A DNA stretch of 64,000 nt, taken from assembly GCA_015179025.1 (NCBI GenBank), contig WHUX01000183.1:1-64000 (forward strand), read 5' to 3'. Both the position numbers and the translations under genes were made by a program. This DNA comes from Terfezia claveryi. Taxonomy: Eukaryota; Ascomycota; Pezizomycetes; Pezizales; Pezizaceae. Shown here one piece after another: positions 21,640-32,440 of this stretch; position 1 is the first letter of the stretch; the number at the start of each line of letters is the position of its first letter. The notes below the pieces were generated by a model. The model searched no databases and was not told where the DNA came from. It worked only from the letters and a program-made list of their open reading frames with translations.

Positions 21640-23740
21640 TCCTTATTATTTTTTATACTTGTTACCTATCAGGTCCCTTAGCAGGGCCTCTACATCGTTT
21701 TGAACTCTCAGTACTCATATACAATCCCACTGGAGAGACGATGATGAGCCACCCAGAATTTCAGGACAAAGCAAGTTAATCTGCCAGGTCCATACAGCAG
21801 CATGGATAATCTAAAATGAGAAGCTCAAGTGCTCGCAGCAGCACCAATCGCGAATGGAAAATTCAAGTATAAAACCCGCTGATAAAACCTGTCAGGGACT
21901 GGTAGGAACGTAGAAAGACCCTCTAGTAGAAAAGACCCCTCCTGGGTGAGATCCCGAAGTCAGTGTTGGTGGGAAAATTAAAGGAACGTCGCTCGAGAAG
22001 AAGAATTCGTATAGTAACGAAGCCTAAAATTCCCTTATCGTTCCAGTGGCAATAATCACCTGTCCCAGTTACATTTTGTGGTGCGGAAGAATCCTTCCCA
22101 ATACGGAGCCCGTTCCTAATGTCGATCTCTTCCGTCAGGCAGTTAATGAACGACGAAGCCAACTTTCTGACCTTTCTGTATTATTGCACCAACTAGCGAA
22201 TACCCAAAATTTGGGCCTTCTCATGTATTCGTCTATCCAATGGCGCATCAGTGGGCTATATTTCGTTGGGGCCGCATATAGGACTTTTATGCTTGTGTTC
22301 CTGGCGGATGTTTTGTGAGTTTGGATGGTTAAGGGGGGGTACCACTTCCACCAGTTTTTTGCCTTACCCTTCTCCCTTGGGTTGGCTCTTTTCGGGTGAT
22401 TGTTGTCGTTACCTCCGCGTATGTAAATGCTGGAGGGCGGTCGGTCGGCTGTATATCGCTGTTGACACCGCATGTGTATGTTGCGGGAAAATTGGTGTTG
22501 TCGAAATGCTGCTTTGGATCGCCGTCTATATATATCATAATATGTCTTCATTTGCTAGGTGGTTGGAAGTGTCGCGTGGGTGTTAAGTCCGACACTGGCT
22601 CGTAGTGATGTATTTCTAAGTGTCTGCACTTCATTTCTCAGCCTGTTCGTTCTCTCTCTCTCTGACTATCCCCATTCTTCCTCCACCTCTGTCAATTTGT
22701 TGGGCAGATTATACTCCTTATTCCCCAGCCTGTCATTCTCCCTTTCCGACAATCCGATTCTCTCTCCGCCTGTCAATTTGTCACCGCCTCATCCCTCAGC
22801 ATGTTGTGCTCGCTGTTTGCTGGGTAGTCAGAAGCTCTCAGCATCTCATGTATGTACTGGCCTTTTTTGCTGCTTATGAAAATATGCGCTCAACCAGTGC
22901 TTCCGGAGCCGTATCCTAGGACCGGACATGTTAGTATCAAAGATGTTATTATCAAATGATGTTGGCCTCTGCCGGAAGAATTCCAAATTGCCATAAGTAT
23001 GGTACTGTAGTGCCATCTAATAATACTACCATGAAGTTTAAAGACTAGCATTATCCTAATACTTCAACTCTCAATAACTCAAGATTAAAGACGCAGTCGT
23101 TGCTAAAGCTGCACGTTCACTATGGTGTGTCCTTTGGCAGCATTTTCTTCTTAAGCCGCTGCTGTAGCTGTGGTATCATGCGATAGGTCGTCGCTTTCGT
23201 GTCCGTATGAGCCGGTGACTGCAGCCACGCCTTTAGTGGTGGGTTTGCCGATCTATTTGAATAGCATGTTGGTGGTGTTCGATTGGTGGTCGGGCTGTTG
23301 ATTTACAGCCCTGCAGTAACTGCCAATATACTGAGTAATATGTGAGTTATCTCAGCTCTAGACGTTCTGGTAATTATTCGGCTCTGAGTTATTGGTGGTA
23401 GTGTGTGTATGTGCTCTTGTATGGTTGTGGGTTCTAGCGTGGGTGTGGGAGTATGTCTTACGTGAGTTAATGCATACCCGGTGCGTAGGCAGAGCTTTGA
23501 ATACGGTTGTGTCCGGAAGAACTGCAGGATATCCTCGAGTTTGTAGATATTGAAGGCAGGGGAAACTGGAAGAAGGTCACTGGGAATGAACGTTGGATAT
23601 TCTCTTGAGGCCCTTGCTGAGCACTTTCAGATGATGCTGGTTGTGAGTCCGAGGACCCACGTGTTGTGGAAATGAATTGTTATGTGGTGTTAAGTCAATT
23701 CTTGTGGTAGCTGTGTTGGGGTGGAAAGAAATAGTGCGGC
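21640..23740 (-). mobile_element. ORF1-carrying LINE derivative, copy B
   Basis: The 3' end lies near 21640-21780, with CAGGTCCCTTAGCAGGGCCT and the AAGTTAATCTGCCAGGTCC box. The ORF1 core is near 22060-22310 on the minus strand (VLYAAPTKYSPLMRHWID, then frames shift). A GKGKA-type basic linker lies near 22370, and a 5' leader similar to copy A is at 23480-23700. ORF2 is absent: the ORF1 core passes straight into the 3' region, as in the other copies. Confidence 0.65.
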
Positions 23741-23744
23741 ACTC

Positions 23745-23855
23745 TTTTTTTTTTTTTTTTTTTGTGTCTATGGAGCCTTGGGCGATGAGACAGCCTTGTT
23801 CCCTCATCTTAAACGACTCAGTATGCCCACGGAACAACGGGCTGACTATCAACTC
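23745..23855 (-). mobile_element. SINE 3' part, minus orientation
   Basis: A T-run (23745-23763) is followed by TGTCTATGGAGCCTTGGGCG then ATGAGACAGCC and TTAAACGACTCAGTATGCCC, the reverse complement of the shared SINE tail. Confidence 0.7.
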
Positions 23856-23929
23856 GCTCAACTCAAATCAACATGTAAAAGACCAAATGCCCATGGTGGC
23901 CTTAATGGGATCGAATAGGAATAATTAGC

Positions 23930-24800
23930 ATTGAGAAAAAGCAAGAGGTGCTTCTGCCGGAGCCTCATATCCTCATATCCAGATAGGTCTTCATCCATGT
24001 CCGACCTATCCCTCATTACCACATCTTCACTCTCTGTGGCCCATTCCTTCTTAATCTCCACTTCTTTTTGCGCTGCCACTTCCACCTATATCATTACCAC
24101 TTGTGCCACTGTATGCTCTGACTGGGTTGCGACCGATACTATCTCAACTGGTATTGCCTTTCCCACCGTAAAAGCCGGCGTAATGTTCTAGCATCTAGCA
24201 AAATCACCACAGAATCGTTTTTTTGCGAAAAGCGAAGTCTGACACTTGCGTAAACTCCATAAAGTTGTACGTGAGTGTCAGTATGATGGTTTTTATCGGT
24301 AGAGGGAGTGTGTCACGCTGGTTATGCACATTGTGCGCCGCAGAAAACGTTGCGTATATTTTTTGATAATTGTAGAATGCAAAAGAACGAGCGACTTCGG
24401 ACGCGCCGTCGTCCCTGGTACCCCGAATCAGCGTCATGCACTGTCTTGTCAATATTTGCCTCGGAATTTGTGAAACCCAGAAAACCCAAAGTATGTTTTA
24501 ACAAAAACTTCCCCACCTGCTTCCACCCGCTCCTATATATCTGCTCAAACCCTGATGTCCGGAAGTCTCACCAACACTCGTAATCAACCCTTGCTCATTT
24601 GAACCATGGCCCGCTGTCTCCTCCGAGCTTGAACTTGCCATGCACCACCACCACATAATCAAGAAAGAGCTCTCAATCTGTCAATCCTTAATGTGTTAGG
24701 ACCTGGTGAGTTTCCCCGTGTTGAGTCAAATTAAGCCGCAGGCTCCACTCCTGGTGGTGCCTCCTCCTCTTTCTCTCTCTCCTTCCTCAGACTCCAATCC
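23930..24800. other. No recognised gene
   Basis: Minus-strand frames of 64-82 codons at 23858-24516 contain an acidic stretch (WATESEDVVMRDRSDMDEDL), but I recognise no family. They may be worn retroelement coding sequence. Confidence 0.35.
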
Positions 24801-24809
24801 TGTCTTTTC

Positions 24810-26830
24810 TTAATTTATTTTGAATACTCAGTACGCATATGCGGCCCCGTTAGGGGAACCATAATGAGGCACCCCGAAACCCGGGTAGATTCAGGGACAA
24901 GGCAAGTTAATCTGGCACGCCCGGCGCTAAATAAACGAATTAGAGAAAGCTCTCACGAGTACGAAATAAATACGACAAAACTCCAATGCTGTCATTAACC
25001 GGCTATCGCCAGATGACCCCAAGAGGCCTGACAGAAGTCCTGCGTGCGCTCCAACGCCCAAGTAGACGTACTTGTCGCTAGTAGAAACACATACAACATA
25101 AAGCCTCGCCAGAAGAAAAGGCCCCTCAAGTGGAAGTAAAGAAAAAGAAAAACCCCCGAACACCCCTCTGTCATACCCACATCGCTCTTATCGTTCTGGT
25201 ATCATCTGCCCCACTGATATTCTGTGATTTGGAAGGGTCTTTTTTTTTTTTTTTGGCAGTCTATAATCGCGATCGACCCAGGGTAATTATGGGGTCCCGA
25301 ATTCTCCCGGTTAATATGCTTTCGGTGTCAGAAGCGGGTACAGCCTCCCAAATGAGAAGTGCATCAAAAGTGACTACCTCCAAGACCCCCGCCGCCGGCT
25401 CCCGTCCCCCTAAGAGAGGTTGAGGTAAGAAAAGAAAGTCTCAACCAGGCCCACTACGACTTCTTTATCCCTATCCTTCCTCTTCCGCAACCACCGCTCC
25501 CTATCGTCTGCCTGCTCCTATGAGCTCCAACTCCGCCTCCACTCTCCGGCAATACAGCATAGTGTAACATGCTTTCCTGTGGAAGAGACTGTTACCCATG
25601 CGAAGCCCGCGCATAGTGTCGAACCCCTCCGCCATCTAATTCACCAGTGATGACGCTAGCTTTCCGTCCATTCTACCTTCTTTCAGCACCCAGCGAATGC
25701 CAATGAATTGAGCTCCCTTGTTGTCTTCCTTGATCCAACGGCGCATCAGACCGCGTTTCTTCGTTGGGGCCGCATGTAATACTACGGCCCGTACACGTGC
25801 TGATGGCGGATTTTGGGGCAAGTGCTGGCGACTTGTACTGGTGGTTCCGGGGTAGTGCCGCCGCCGCCGGCTCCTTGCCTTTGCCCTTTCCCCTTAAGTT
25901 CGCATGGGCTGTCATCCGGGTTGATTGGGTGCTGGGGAGTCGGGGTCGGTCTTGGTGGAGACACCGTTCGTTGTCGTCAACTTTGCCGGTTTCGTCGTCT
26001 TGTGCGCTGGCGGCATTTGTGTACCTTGTGCGGTCAGAAATGTGTTCGGATGTGGGGCTTGTGGTGGTGGTGTGCTTCTGGAGGTCTCCATGTCATCCCT
26101 CAACCTGTCGTTCTCCTGCTCTGGTCGTCACCATTCTTCCTCCACTTCTTTCAATTTATCCTGCAACTTAATCACCTCATCCCTCAGCCTGTCACTCTCT
26201 CTCTCTACTCGTCCCCATTCTTCCTCCGGCTCTGCTAATTTGTCTAGCAACTTAACCGCCTCATTCCTCAGCCGGTCATTCTCCCTCTCTACTCGCCCCC
26301 ATTCTTCCTCCGCTTCTGTCAGTTGGTGCTTTAGCCTATCAACCTCGCGCGTTGAGTGTAGGACGGGTGGCGGTGGGATGGTAGTGTTCGACGTAGACCA
26401 TATGGAAGACTTTCGAAGTCCTTCCGCCGTTGGTTGGGCTGTTGCCTAAAGGACAGAGCCCCTAGAGGCTTGGGCAGCCTGTATCGGTGCTGAGACGTCC
26501 AGATGTGTTTGCTCTATGTCGGTGTCTCGGACGGATTGTGGTTCAGCCTACCGGGGCTTCCGTGGCTTGGGCTGCTTGTATCTGTGCTAAGGGGTCCGAT
26601 GGACTTGCGTTTGCGCTGTGTCGCTGTCACCATTTGGGAACGGTGGCTGTGGGTGTCTGGTGACTGTCAGCCGGGTCTTTCGTTGGGGGTTTCGTCGATC
26701 CATCTTCCTCAGATTGTCTTTTCTCTTCCCCTTGCCTGGTATGTCGTCGGTGTGTTTGATTGGCAGTTGCGGCTCCGCGTGTTGGCCAATCTGCGCAGTG
26801 GTCTGGGAGTTATACGGCTCTGAGCACTTG
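24810..26830 (-). mobile_element. ORF1-carrying LINE derivative, copy C
   Basis: The best-preserved copy of this unit. The 3' end at 24820-24925 has GAATACTCAGTACGCATATG and AAGTTAATCTGGC. The region TGTCATTAACCGGCTATCGC is near 24990. The ORF1 region is 25630-26750, described separately. No reverse transcriptase lies between ORF1 and the 3' end. Confidence 0.7.
25630..26750 (-). pseudogene. LINE ORF1 (gag-like), coiled coil plus RRM-like core
   Basis: Minus strand, read N to C. The start region near 26750 matches the MSGKGK-type start of copy A, but its first codon reads ATA. It holds a TPTATVP motif near 26650. Near 26090-26340 are two and a half 28-residue coiled-coil repeats (EAEEEWGRVERENDRLR and variants), interrupted by one stop near 26125. 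A Pro/Thr-rich linker follows, then GKGKGKEPAAA near 25880. The ORF1 core near 25640-25800 reads RAVVLHAAPTKKRGLMRRWI then EDNKGAQFIGIRWVLKEGR and GKLASSLV. This order fits LINE ORF1: self-associating coiled coil, then RNA-binding domain. Frameshifts and stops make it a pseudogene. Confidence 0.65.
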
Positions 26831-26844
26831 TGGTGGATCGTATG

Positions 26845-27040
26845 CGGTTTTTTTTTTTTTTTACAAAATACTTGTTACTCCTATGCGGCCGCATTAAGGG
26901 AGCACTGGAACTCCGAGTGAATTCAAGGGCAGGGCAGGGTAGTCTGCCGAGCCCAACGATTAGATACAAAAAGGGGGAGAAGGGTCGGACATGGGTCTGA
27001 TGACCCAAAGGGCCTGACTGGAAAACAGCCGCCAAAGACA
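26845..27040 (-). mobile_element. LINE 3' end, minus orientation
   Basis: A T-run (26849-26864) followed by CTTGTTACTCCTATGCGGCC, then GAATTCAAGGGCAGGGCAGG and a GTCTGCCGAGCCC box. It abuts copy C upstream, so two element ends are juxtaposed. Confidence 0.75.
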
Positions 27041-27334
27041 TCAAAAGTAAGATGGAATGGCTATAATTGAACTTGTGATATGGGGAAATCGTGACAACTG
27101 AACTGACTGAAAAAACTCGTAAGAAGCTCTAAGTGAATATTAAGTGAGCTTGTATAATATAAAGGGTCTCGAATGACTAGTCCCCATCTTCCTCCACTCC
27201 GGCTTATCCAAAATTTGCCTTCATACATCATTCCAGTCATACAAAATACAAATGTGCAGAAAAATGATAATTTTTGCACGGTATGTATTTGCTTTTTACT
27301 TCCCTCTTACCGCTCTGCCTCGGCCGTTCGAATT
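27041..27334. other. 3' flank of the H2A.Z gene, no gene seen
   Basis: AT-rich sequence between the LINE end and the H2A.Z stop codon, probably containing the H2A.Z 3' UTR. Confidence 0.4.
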
Positions 27335-28148
27335 CTAACTCGCCTTTTTCTTCTCTACCTTCAACAAGGCCCTATTGATGTGTGGTAATACACCACCATA
27401 CGCAATCGTTGCCCTAATGAGCCTATCTAGCTCCTCATCGCCGCGGATTGCAAGTTGTAGATGGCGAGGGGTGATACGCTTGACTTTAAGATCTTTGGCG
27501 GCGTTACCAGCGAGTTCTAATACTTCGGCGACAAGGTATTCGAGAACAGCAGTGAGATATATGGTGGCTATGAAAATGTTAGCAGGGGAAATTTTGAACC
27601 AGGTGCGGGGGGGGAAATACCTTTGCCACCAACTCGCATCTTGTTTTGAGTGTTGTTCTTGAGGTAACGCTTTACACGACCGCATGGGAACTACATAGAA
27701 TTAGAATGTTAGTACATGGTAAGGATGTGGTTACTTAGTGATACCAATTGCTTAAAATAAAACGCCATGTGCATAGATGAATTTCCCCATTGAAGAGAAG
27801 ACGCCTTTGGTATTGCCATCCCTTCAGTTCGTTCCACGACATGTTGCTGATCTACAACGTTCAGGCTCAATATTTCGTGGGATGCGGGAACGCTCTGTTG
27901 TCGCTTAGCCATGCCCCTCACCTTCCTTTCTTGTTCATCCGTTCGTAAGACAAAGCGAGCCCCTCCAACCTGCTTGCAGCCCAGTAACTTACCACACAAC
28001 TCCAAGCAGAACAATCTGAATGACAAGGACAGCAATCAAAACTAACCAGCAAGCCTGCCCTTCCACTATGGCTAATCTGCCCTCCTACCCCAGACTTCGG
28101 CCCAACCTTTCCTCCATGTGATTTTCCTTTACCGGTAGCACTAGACAT
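27335..28148 (-). CDS. HTZ1: Histone H2A.Z variant
   Basis: Predicted 134-residue H2A.Z, the replacement histone placed in promoter-proximal nucleosomes by SWR1-type remodelers. Exons on the minus strand: 28148-28047 ([16 protein letters not shown] and onward to SHSGRAGLL), 27690-27621 ([20 protein letters not shown] and onward) and 27567-27335. Intron 2 (53 nt, GT-AG) has a CTAAC branch site. Intron 1 (356 nt, GTTAGT donor) ends with a perfect TACTAAC about 12 nt before its TAG acceptor. H2A.Z identity rests on [40 protein letters not shown] and [19 protein letters not shown]. The Gly/Lys-rich tail and length fit the family. The exon 1/2 junction gives RAGLLFPCGR where RAGLQFP is usual. A 108-codon open frame inside intron 1 is unrelated and is probably chance. 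The 5' neighbour is empty and the 3' neighbour is LINE debris. Confidence 0.92.
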
Positions 28149-29144
28149 TTCGGTCTTGGTCCTGCCAGTGAATTCTGCGTTGTTTATTTCAAGAACAAAA
28201 TGATTTGCTGGATGTTGTTTGTGATGAAAATCTAAGTGAGCAGGATTGCTTTCGTTAGGTGGCGTTAACTTAGCACATGCTAATTACCGCCCCGTAGTTA
28301 GCCGAGTGGTTAGTGACGGGTTACCTATCGCTGCATCGATGATGTGATGTAATTTAGTAACGCGGCTATTAATTTAAACCAGACAATCAGTGATGAAGCT
28401 AACTAGTATATGATCTTGTCATTCGTGATAATAGTTTGAAGGATCACATGTCCTTCTTAGTGACACATCCAGAAGCCCCAAGCTAATCCATTTGTCCAAG
28501 CTATACATTCAAACTAAACAGCTTGACCTCTCCACTGCATCGGATTACCAGAGTCCAAAGGAGGTAGAAGAGGTAGGGTATAGTAACTTGACTAAACTGC
28601 ATTGCTGGAAGTTATGAATAGGCTGAAACAATGAGTATATGAGTGGTTGCACCGAATTGGCATTAGCATCACAAACGCATGTGAGCCGGAGATACCCAGA
28701 TTGAATAAAGTTACCTCCAGCGTTAACCCCAGCCAGCTTCTGTGGTATCCTTCACCTCCTCTATGATGACCAACTACTGCGGAGGGTTCTATTATAACCC
28801 CCCTCCCCTTGCTTTGGGCTTCCAGCCGTTTCAGTAGTGTATTAGGGATAAACGAGTGAGGCGGCACTGGGGCCCCAGAGGTAGCACCACATCACAGGGG
28901 ATATGGCAAGGGAGGTCGTGTTCTGGCCATTCCTAACTCGCTTAGCAGCAGTCATGTAGGATGGGGTTGAGCATGCCTCTGAGGAGAGGATTGTAAGATT
29001 GAGTGCATCGCGGATGCGCTACCGGGGAGGGGTTGAAACTTCAATACCATTACCGTGCCGAGGAGGCGGCGCATCTTCTGTTCACTTATTTCCTCTAATT
29101 TGCTCCATCCGCCCAACTCTTACTAAGCTCTCAAACGGGGAGTA
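28149..29144. other. No gene seen
   Basis: It probably contains the H2A.Z promoter next to 28148. A TAGCCGAGTGG sequence near 28301 resembles a tRNA/SINE A box, but no matching B box follows. Confidence 0.4.
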
Positions 29145-30020
29145 CCCGCATCCACTGTGTATAACCATCCTTGTCAGTTTAGAGACATAGATCGAGCTTA
29201 TGTAGTATGTAAAGGTGATATCTGAGCGCAAACATAGGTGCATGGTCAACACGCTCAATGAGGTATAACAATCCCTGTCCGTTGTATTATACTCGTTACC
29301 ACCATGAATTGTTGCACGCTGCATGCAAACTGCACGCCTGGCTGAATTGAGGTATGGAGTTCAAGTGGGCTATTAGTATGGGATTTAGGAATACAGATAA
29401 CACATACAACACACACAATATTCAATACAACATAAACTACATTTCTATGTCTTCTGCAAAGGGTTCTTGTTCCGCACCGTCAGTCATGGTCAGAGGTGGA
29501 ACCACAGAGTATACAGACATATGCAAAACAGAAACCGGTGACATATTAAACGATCGTTCGAATTCGAAAAACCAAGTAAAGAACTGACGCAGTCGCCAAG
29601 GTGATCCCTCGGTCAATACCACTACCCTCCAAGATGCACTCAAGCATGAGAAAAAACGGATCGAGGTTCTTGAGATGGCAGCATGTGCAGCGCAGGATAA
29701 CTGATTTTTAGGGTACTTCCGGAGCATCCTCCTCCTTTTCCTGATGTCTCTCTGTTATTTGTATGCATGTCCAGTATTTATTGTGTCATTCCGGAGGCTT
29801 TCCTACCGAGTAATAAATTCCTCTAGTTATAAGCATATATTGGTTATAAGCATACCTTCCCCCGTCCCGACGATATGCTTGTAACGAGAGTCATCTGTAC
29901 AAGGTGTGCAGCTCGCATGCAGCGTGCAACAATTCATAAGTAACGAGTTGTCGCCTTTACTACATAAACTCGACCTATGTTCTTAAACTGACAAGGATCG
30001 TTATACACCAGTGGATGCGG
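29145..30020. mobile_element. Foldback-type element with long inverted repeats
   Basis: The left arm 29145-29339 and right arm 29903-30020 are inverted copies. Shared blocks are CCGCATCCACTG, GTGTATAAC, ATCCTTGTCAGTTTA, CGAG(C/T)TTATGTAGTA, CTCGTTAC and ATGAATTGTTGCACGCTGCA plus TGC. The left arm has about 72 extra bases (29219-29290). Outer ends are CCGCATCCAC and GTGGATGCGG. The roughly 560-bp centre has short frames on both strands but no recognised transposase. No clear target duplication was seen. Confidence 0.75.
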
Positions 30021-32440
30021 TGTGGTTGATCCTAAATTATGGTAGTAGCGAATTTACAGTAAGAATATGGCTTTCACGATGGGAAAGAAGACTATACTCA
30101 CTTCTTCACTCCATTACATAGAGACCCGCCCAACATATCCCTTTTACTTTTCGAAAAAGGCCTCTCTATAATGCCTTTAACAATTTACTTCTGTCCAGAA
30201 ACATGTATATACCCCGCGAACCTCGACGACATCCAATCATTCATCCGTTCTTCCGACTCGATCCTTCTTCCCTAACCCCCCGTCCGGGATTGCGCAATTC
30301 ATTAACGCCTCTCAATTTAGTTATAATCGCAGGAGTCAGATAACTTCCATATCGCTCCCTTACAATATACCGCCGCGAAGGCCGGCAGAGTCACTGGTGG
30401 GTTGTAAGTACCTACTGTGAGAGCTGCTGCAATGCTGTGAAGGCGGCTGCGCTCCTGTTGAAGACTCTTGCGCAATTATGGAGTTTGTTGGGCTATGCTT
30501 TCCCAACAAAACAGCATTAAAGATGTTTTTCACCCCGACATGATGTTGTTGCCTACCTGATAATGGGGAGTAAGTAACTGATAATTAACAACTTAAATCG
30601 ATGGCTGGGGACTAGAGTTGTGTCCTGCTCAAAGACCTGCTATAGGTGGATGAGAGTCATGAGATACTCTATCCAACACCTTGGATTACAATTACCGGGG
30701 TCGTAAGTCCAAAAATCGCATGCACTGATAACAAATCTCATTGGGTTATATGTATTTGGCTTAAGATTTCCAACTCATGACACGATTGGTCCCATAATCT
30801 GCATTTCCTCAGCCCTCGCGGCAATATCTATCTTGTGAACCGTGACTGTGATGGAGACAGGGTGCCACAGGTTTCATAACCACGGGTTATGCCGGGTTAA
30901 AACATCCTCCGGCTAAAACATCCTGATTGCGAGCTCCCATATCAGTGATGATTTAATATGGATATAGATGCTCGGTAAAGACTTCTTAGTGGTCATGGAC
31001 TTGTCAGCGGGAGATCCGTCCATTACAGCGGGGGGGGGGCTTAGTCGGGGAGGTCCGTTGGAAGAGGGGTTATAGGTACTACCTCCCTTTTGACCATTGC
31101 CTTTGGTTCCTCGGCCTTCAACCGAAACGTAATGCCGTATTTCTAAACATATCGAGTTCTCAAATGCGTCGAAAGATATTCGCCCAAGATTAGAAAGTAG
31201 AATATGCATATCAAATAGCCGCCATGCTTCACCTGCTTCTGTCATCAATCCGATTTATAAGCTTGACAAGTGTTTAGGTGTGATCACCGAAGTTTACATA
31301 CCTTGATGTGAATATATTGATATCAGTTGCGAGACTCCTTCAGAATCAAATTTGAATTCTTCAAGGATCACCCATTGCACGTAAGTAAAGTGCCTTCTAG
31401 ATGAGCAACATGACATTTTCCCCGAGCAATGCCTATACAGAGATGAGGGTTTACCGTCCTAGTCGAATTTCTCGGTTTGATACTAGGGGCCTCACGCTGG
31501 GGATCGCTTGTGATATCTACTGTACTTCCGGGATAACTGCAGAGCCTCTCCTCACTGGCCACCAACAATAAGCTCTACTTCAGATCGGTAGTGTTTGCTT
31601 TCAGTGTAACTTTACCATGATCTTGGGTAATCAAGAGTACCAACTCATCAATGAAGCTGGTGACTACTATTCACGATCCTCAGACTCGCTAGGACCACGG
31701 TAATAGGCCTTGAACGTAGTCGACCTCGTGGGAGTTTCGTCCTTTAACGCCGCCAGCACCGCTGTCAGTGTCCGCAGCAGTAGGTCGTTCCGATGCAGGC
31801 GGTTTGTTCTAGTTCGGTGATTGCGCATCTAGTTGTATGTTTAGCTGATGAGTTTTGGGAGTACATCCATGCAAATGAGAAAAGCGTACTGAGCAACCGA
31901 GACTGATTACATGTGCATATATGGGTAAGAGAGCCGCCTACCGAACGCAACGATAAAATAAGCCTAATCCGAACCGAGCGTAAGGAACTCTGGGGAAATT
32001 AATTACGCGGAGGGGAAGAGGTACAGTATTTAAGAACCTAAGTATAGGTTCAAAATTTGAGTGATACTTTTGGCAGGATGCGGATGAAGGTTGACGGTGC
32101 TAAAGGGTACCGGAGGATAGCCGTCAGTGCTACACGCAAACCACGAGAGGGTGTTGCGGCGTAGATTGTGCAGCAGCGAACATACGTGATGTATTTTCAA
32201 GATATTGTTGGCTGCAAGTACAAACTTCTCAAAAAAAGAAAATCTCGGTTCACAGTCGGTGTCTGGGAATGATAAAAGTTCCCACTGTGGAAAAAAACGG
32301 AAATACAGAACTCAACAGGAGGTTTTATTGCTAGGATAAATGTAAACTGTTGCTGCAAATACAAAGTGGTTCGTTCACACATTATCTTCATTCAATTCCC
32401 TTGACATTATAGGGTAGAGAAATAATAGGGGAAACGTGGG
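30021..32440. other. No recognised gene
   Basis: A 2.4-kb stretch with short frames only. A minus frame at 30913-31248 is Gly/Pro/Ser-rich (VEGRGTKGNGQKGGS) without an identifiable domain. A G-run lies near 31030-31039. The part near 32440 is probably the 3' UTR of the kinase gene. Confidence 0.4.

Noticed and set aside
27709..28035. A 108-codon frame inside H2A.Z intron 1
   Set aside because: It lies between a good donor and a TACTAAC/TAG acceptor that join canonical H2A.Z sequence, and it shows no domain.
28291..28330. tRNA/SINE A box TAGCCGAGTGG
   Set aside because: No matching B box downstream and no A-tail or target duplication.
30913..31248. A 111-codon Gly/Pro-rich frame as a gene
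   Set aside because: Low-complexity composition, no domain, no introns or neighbours supporting it.
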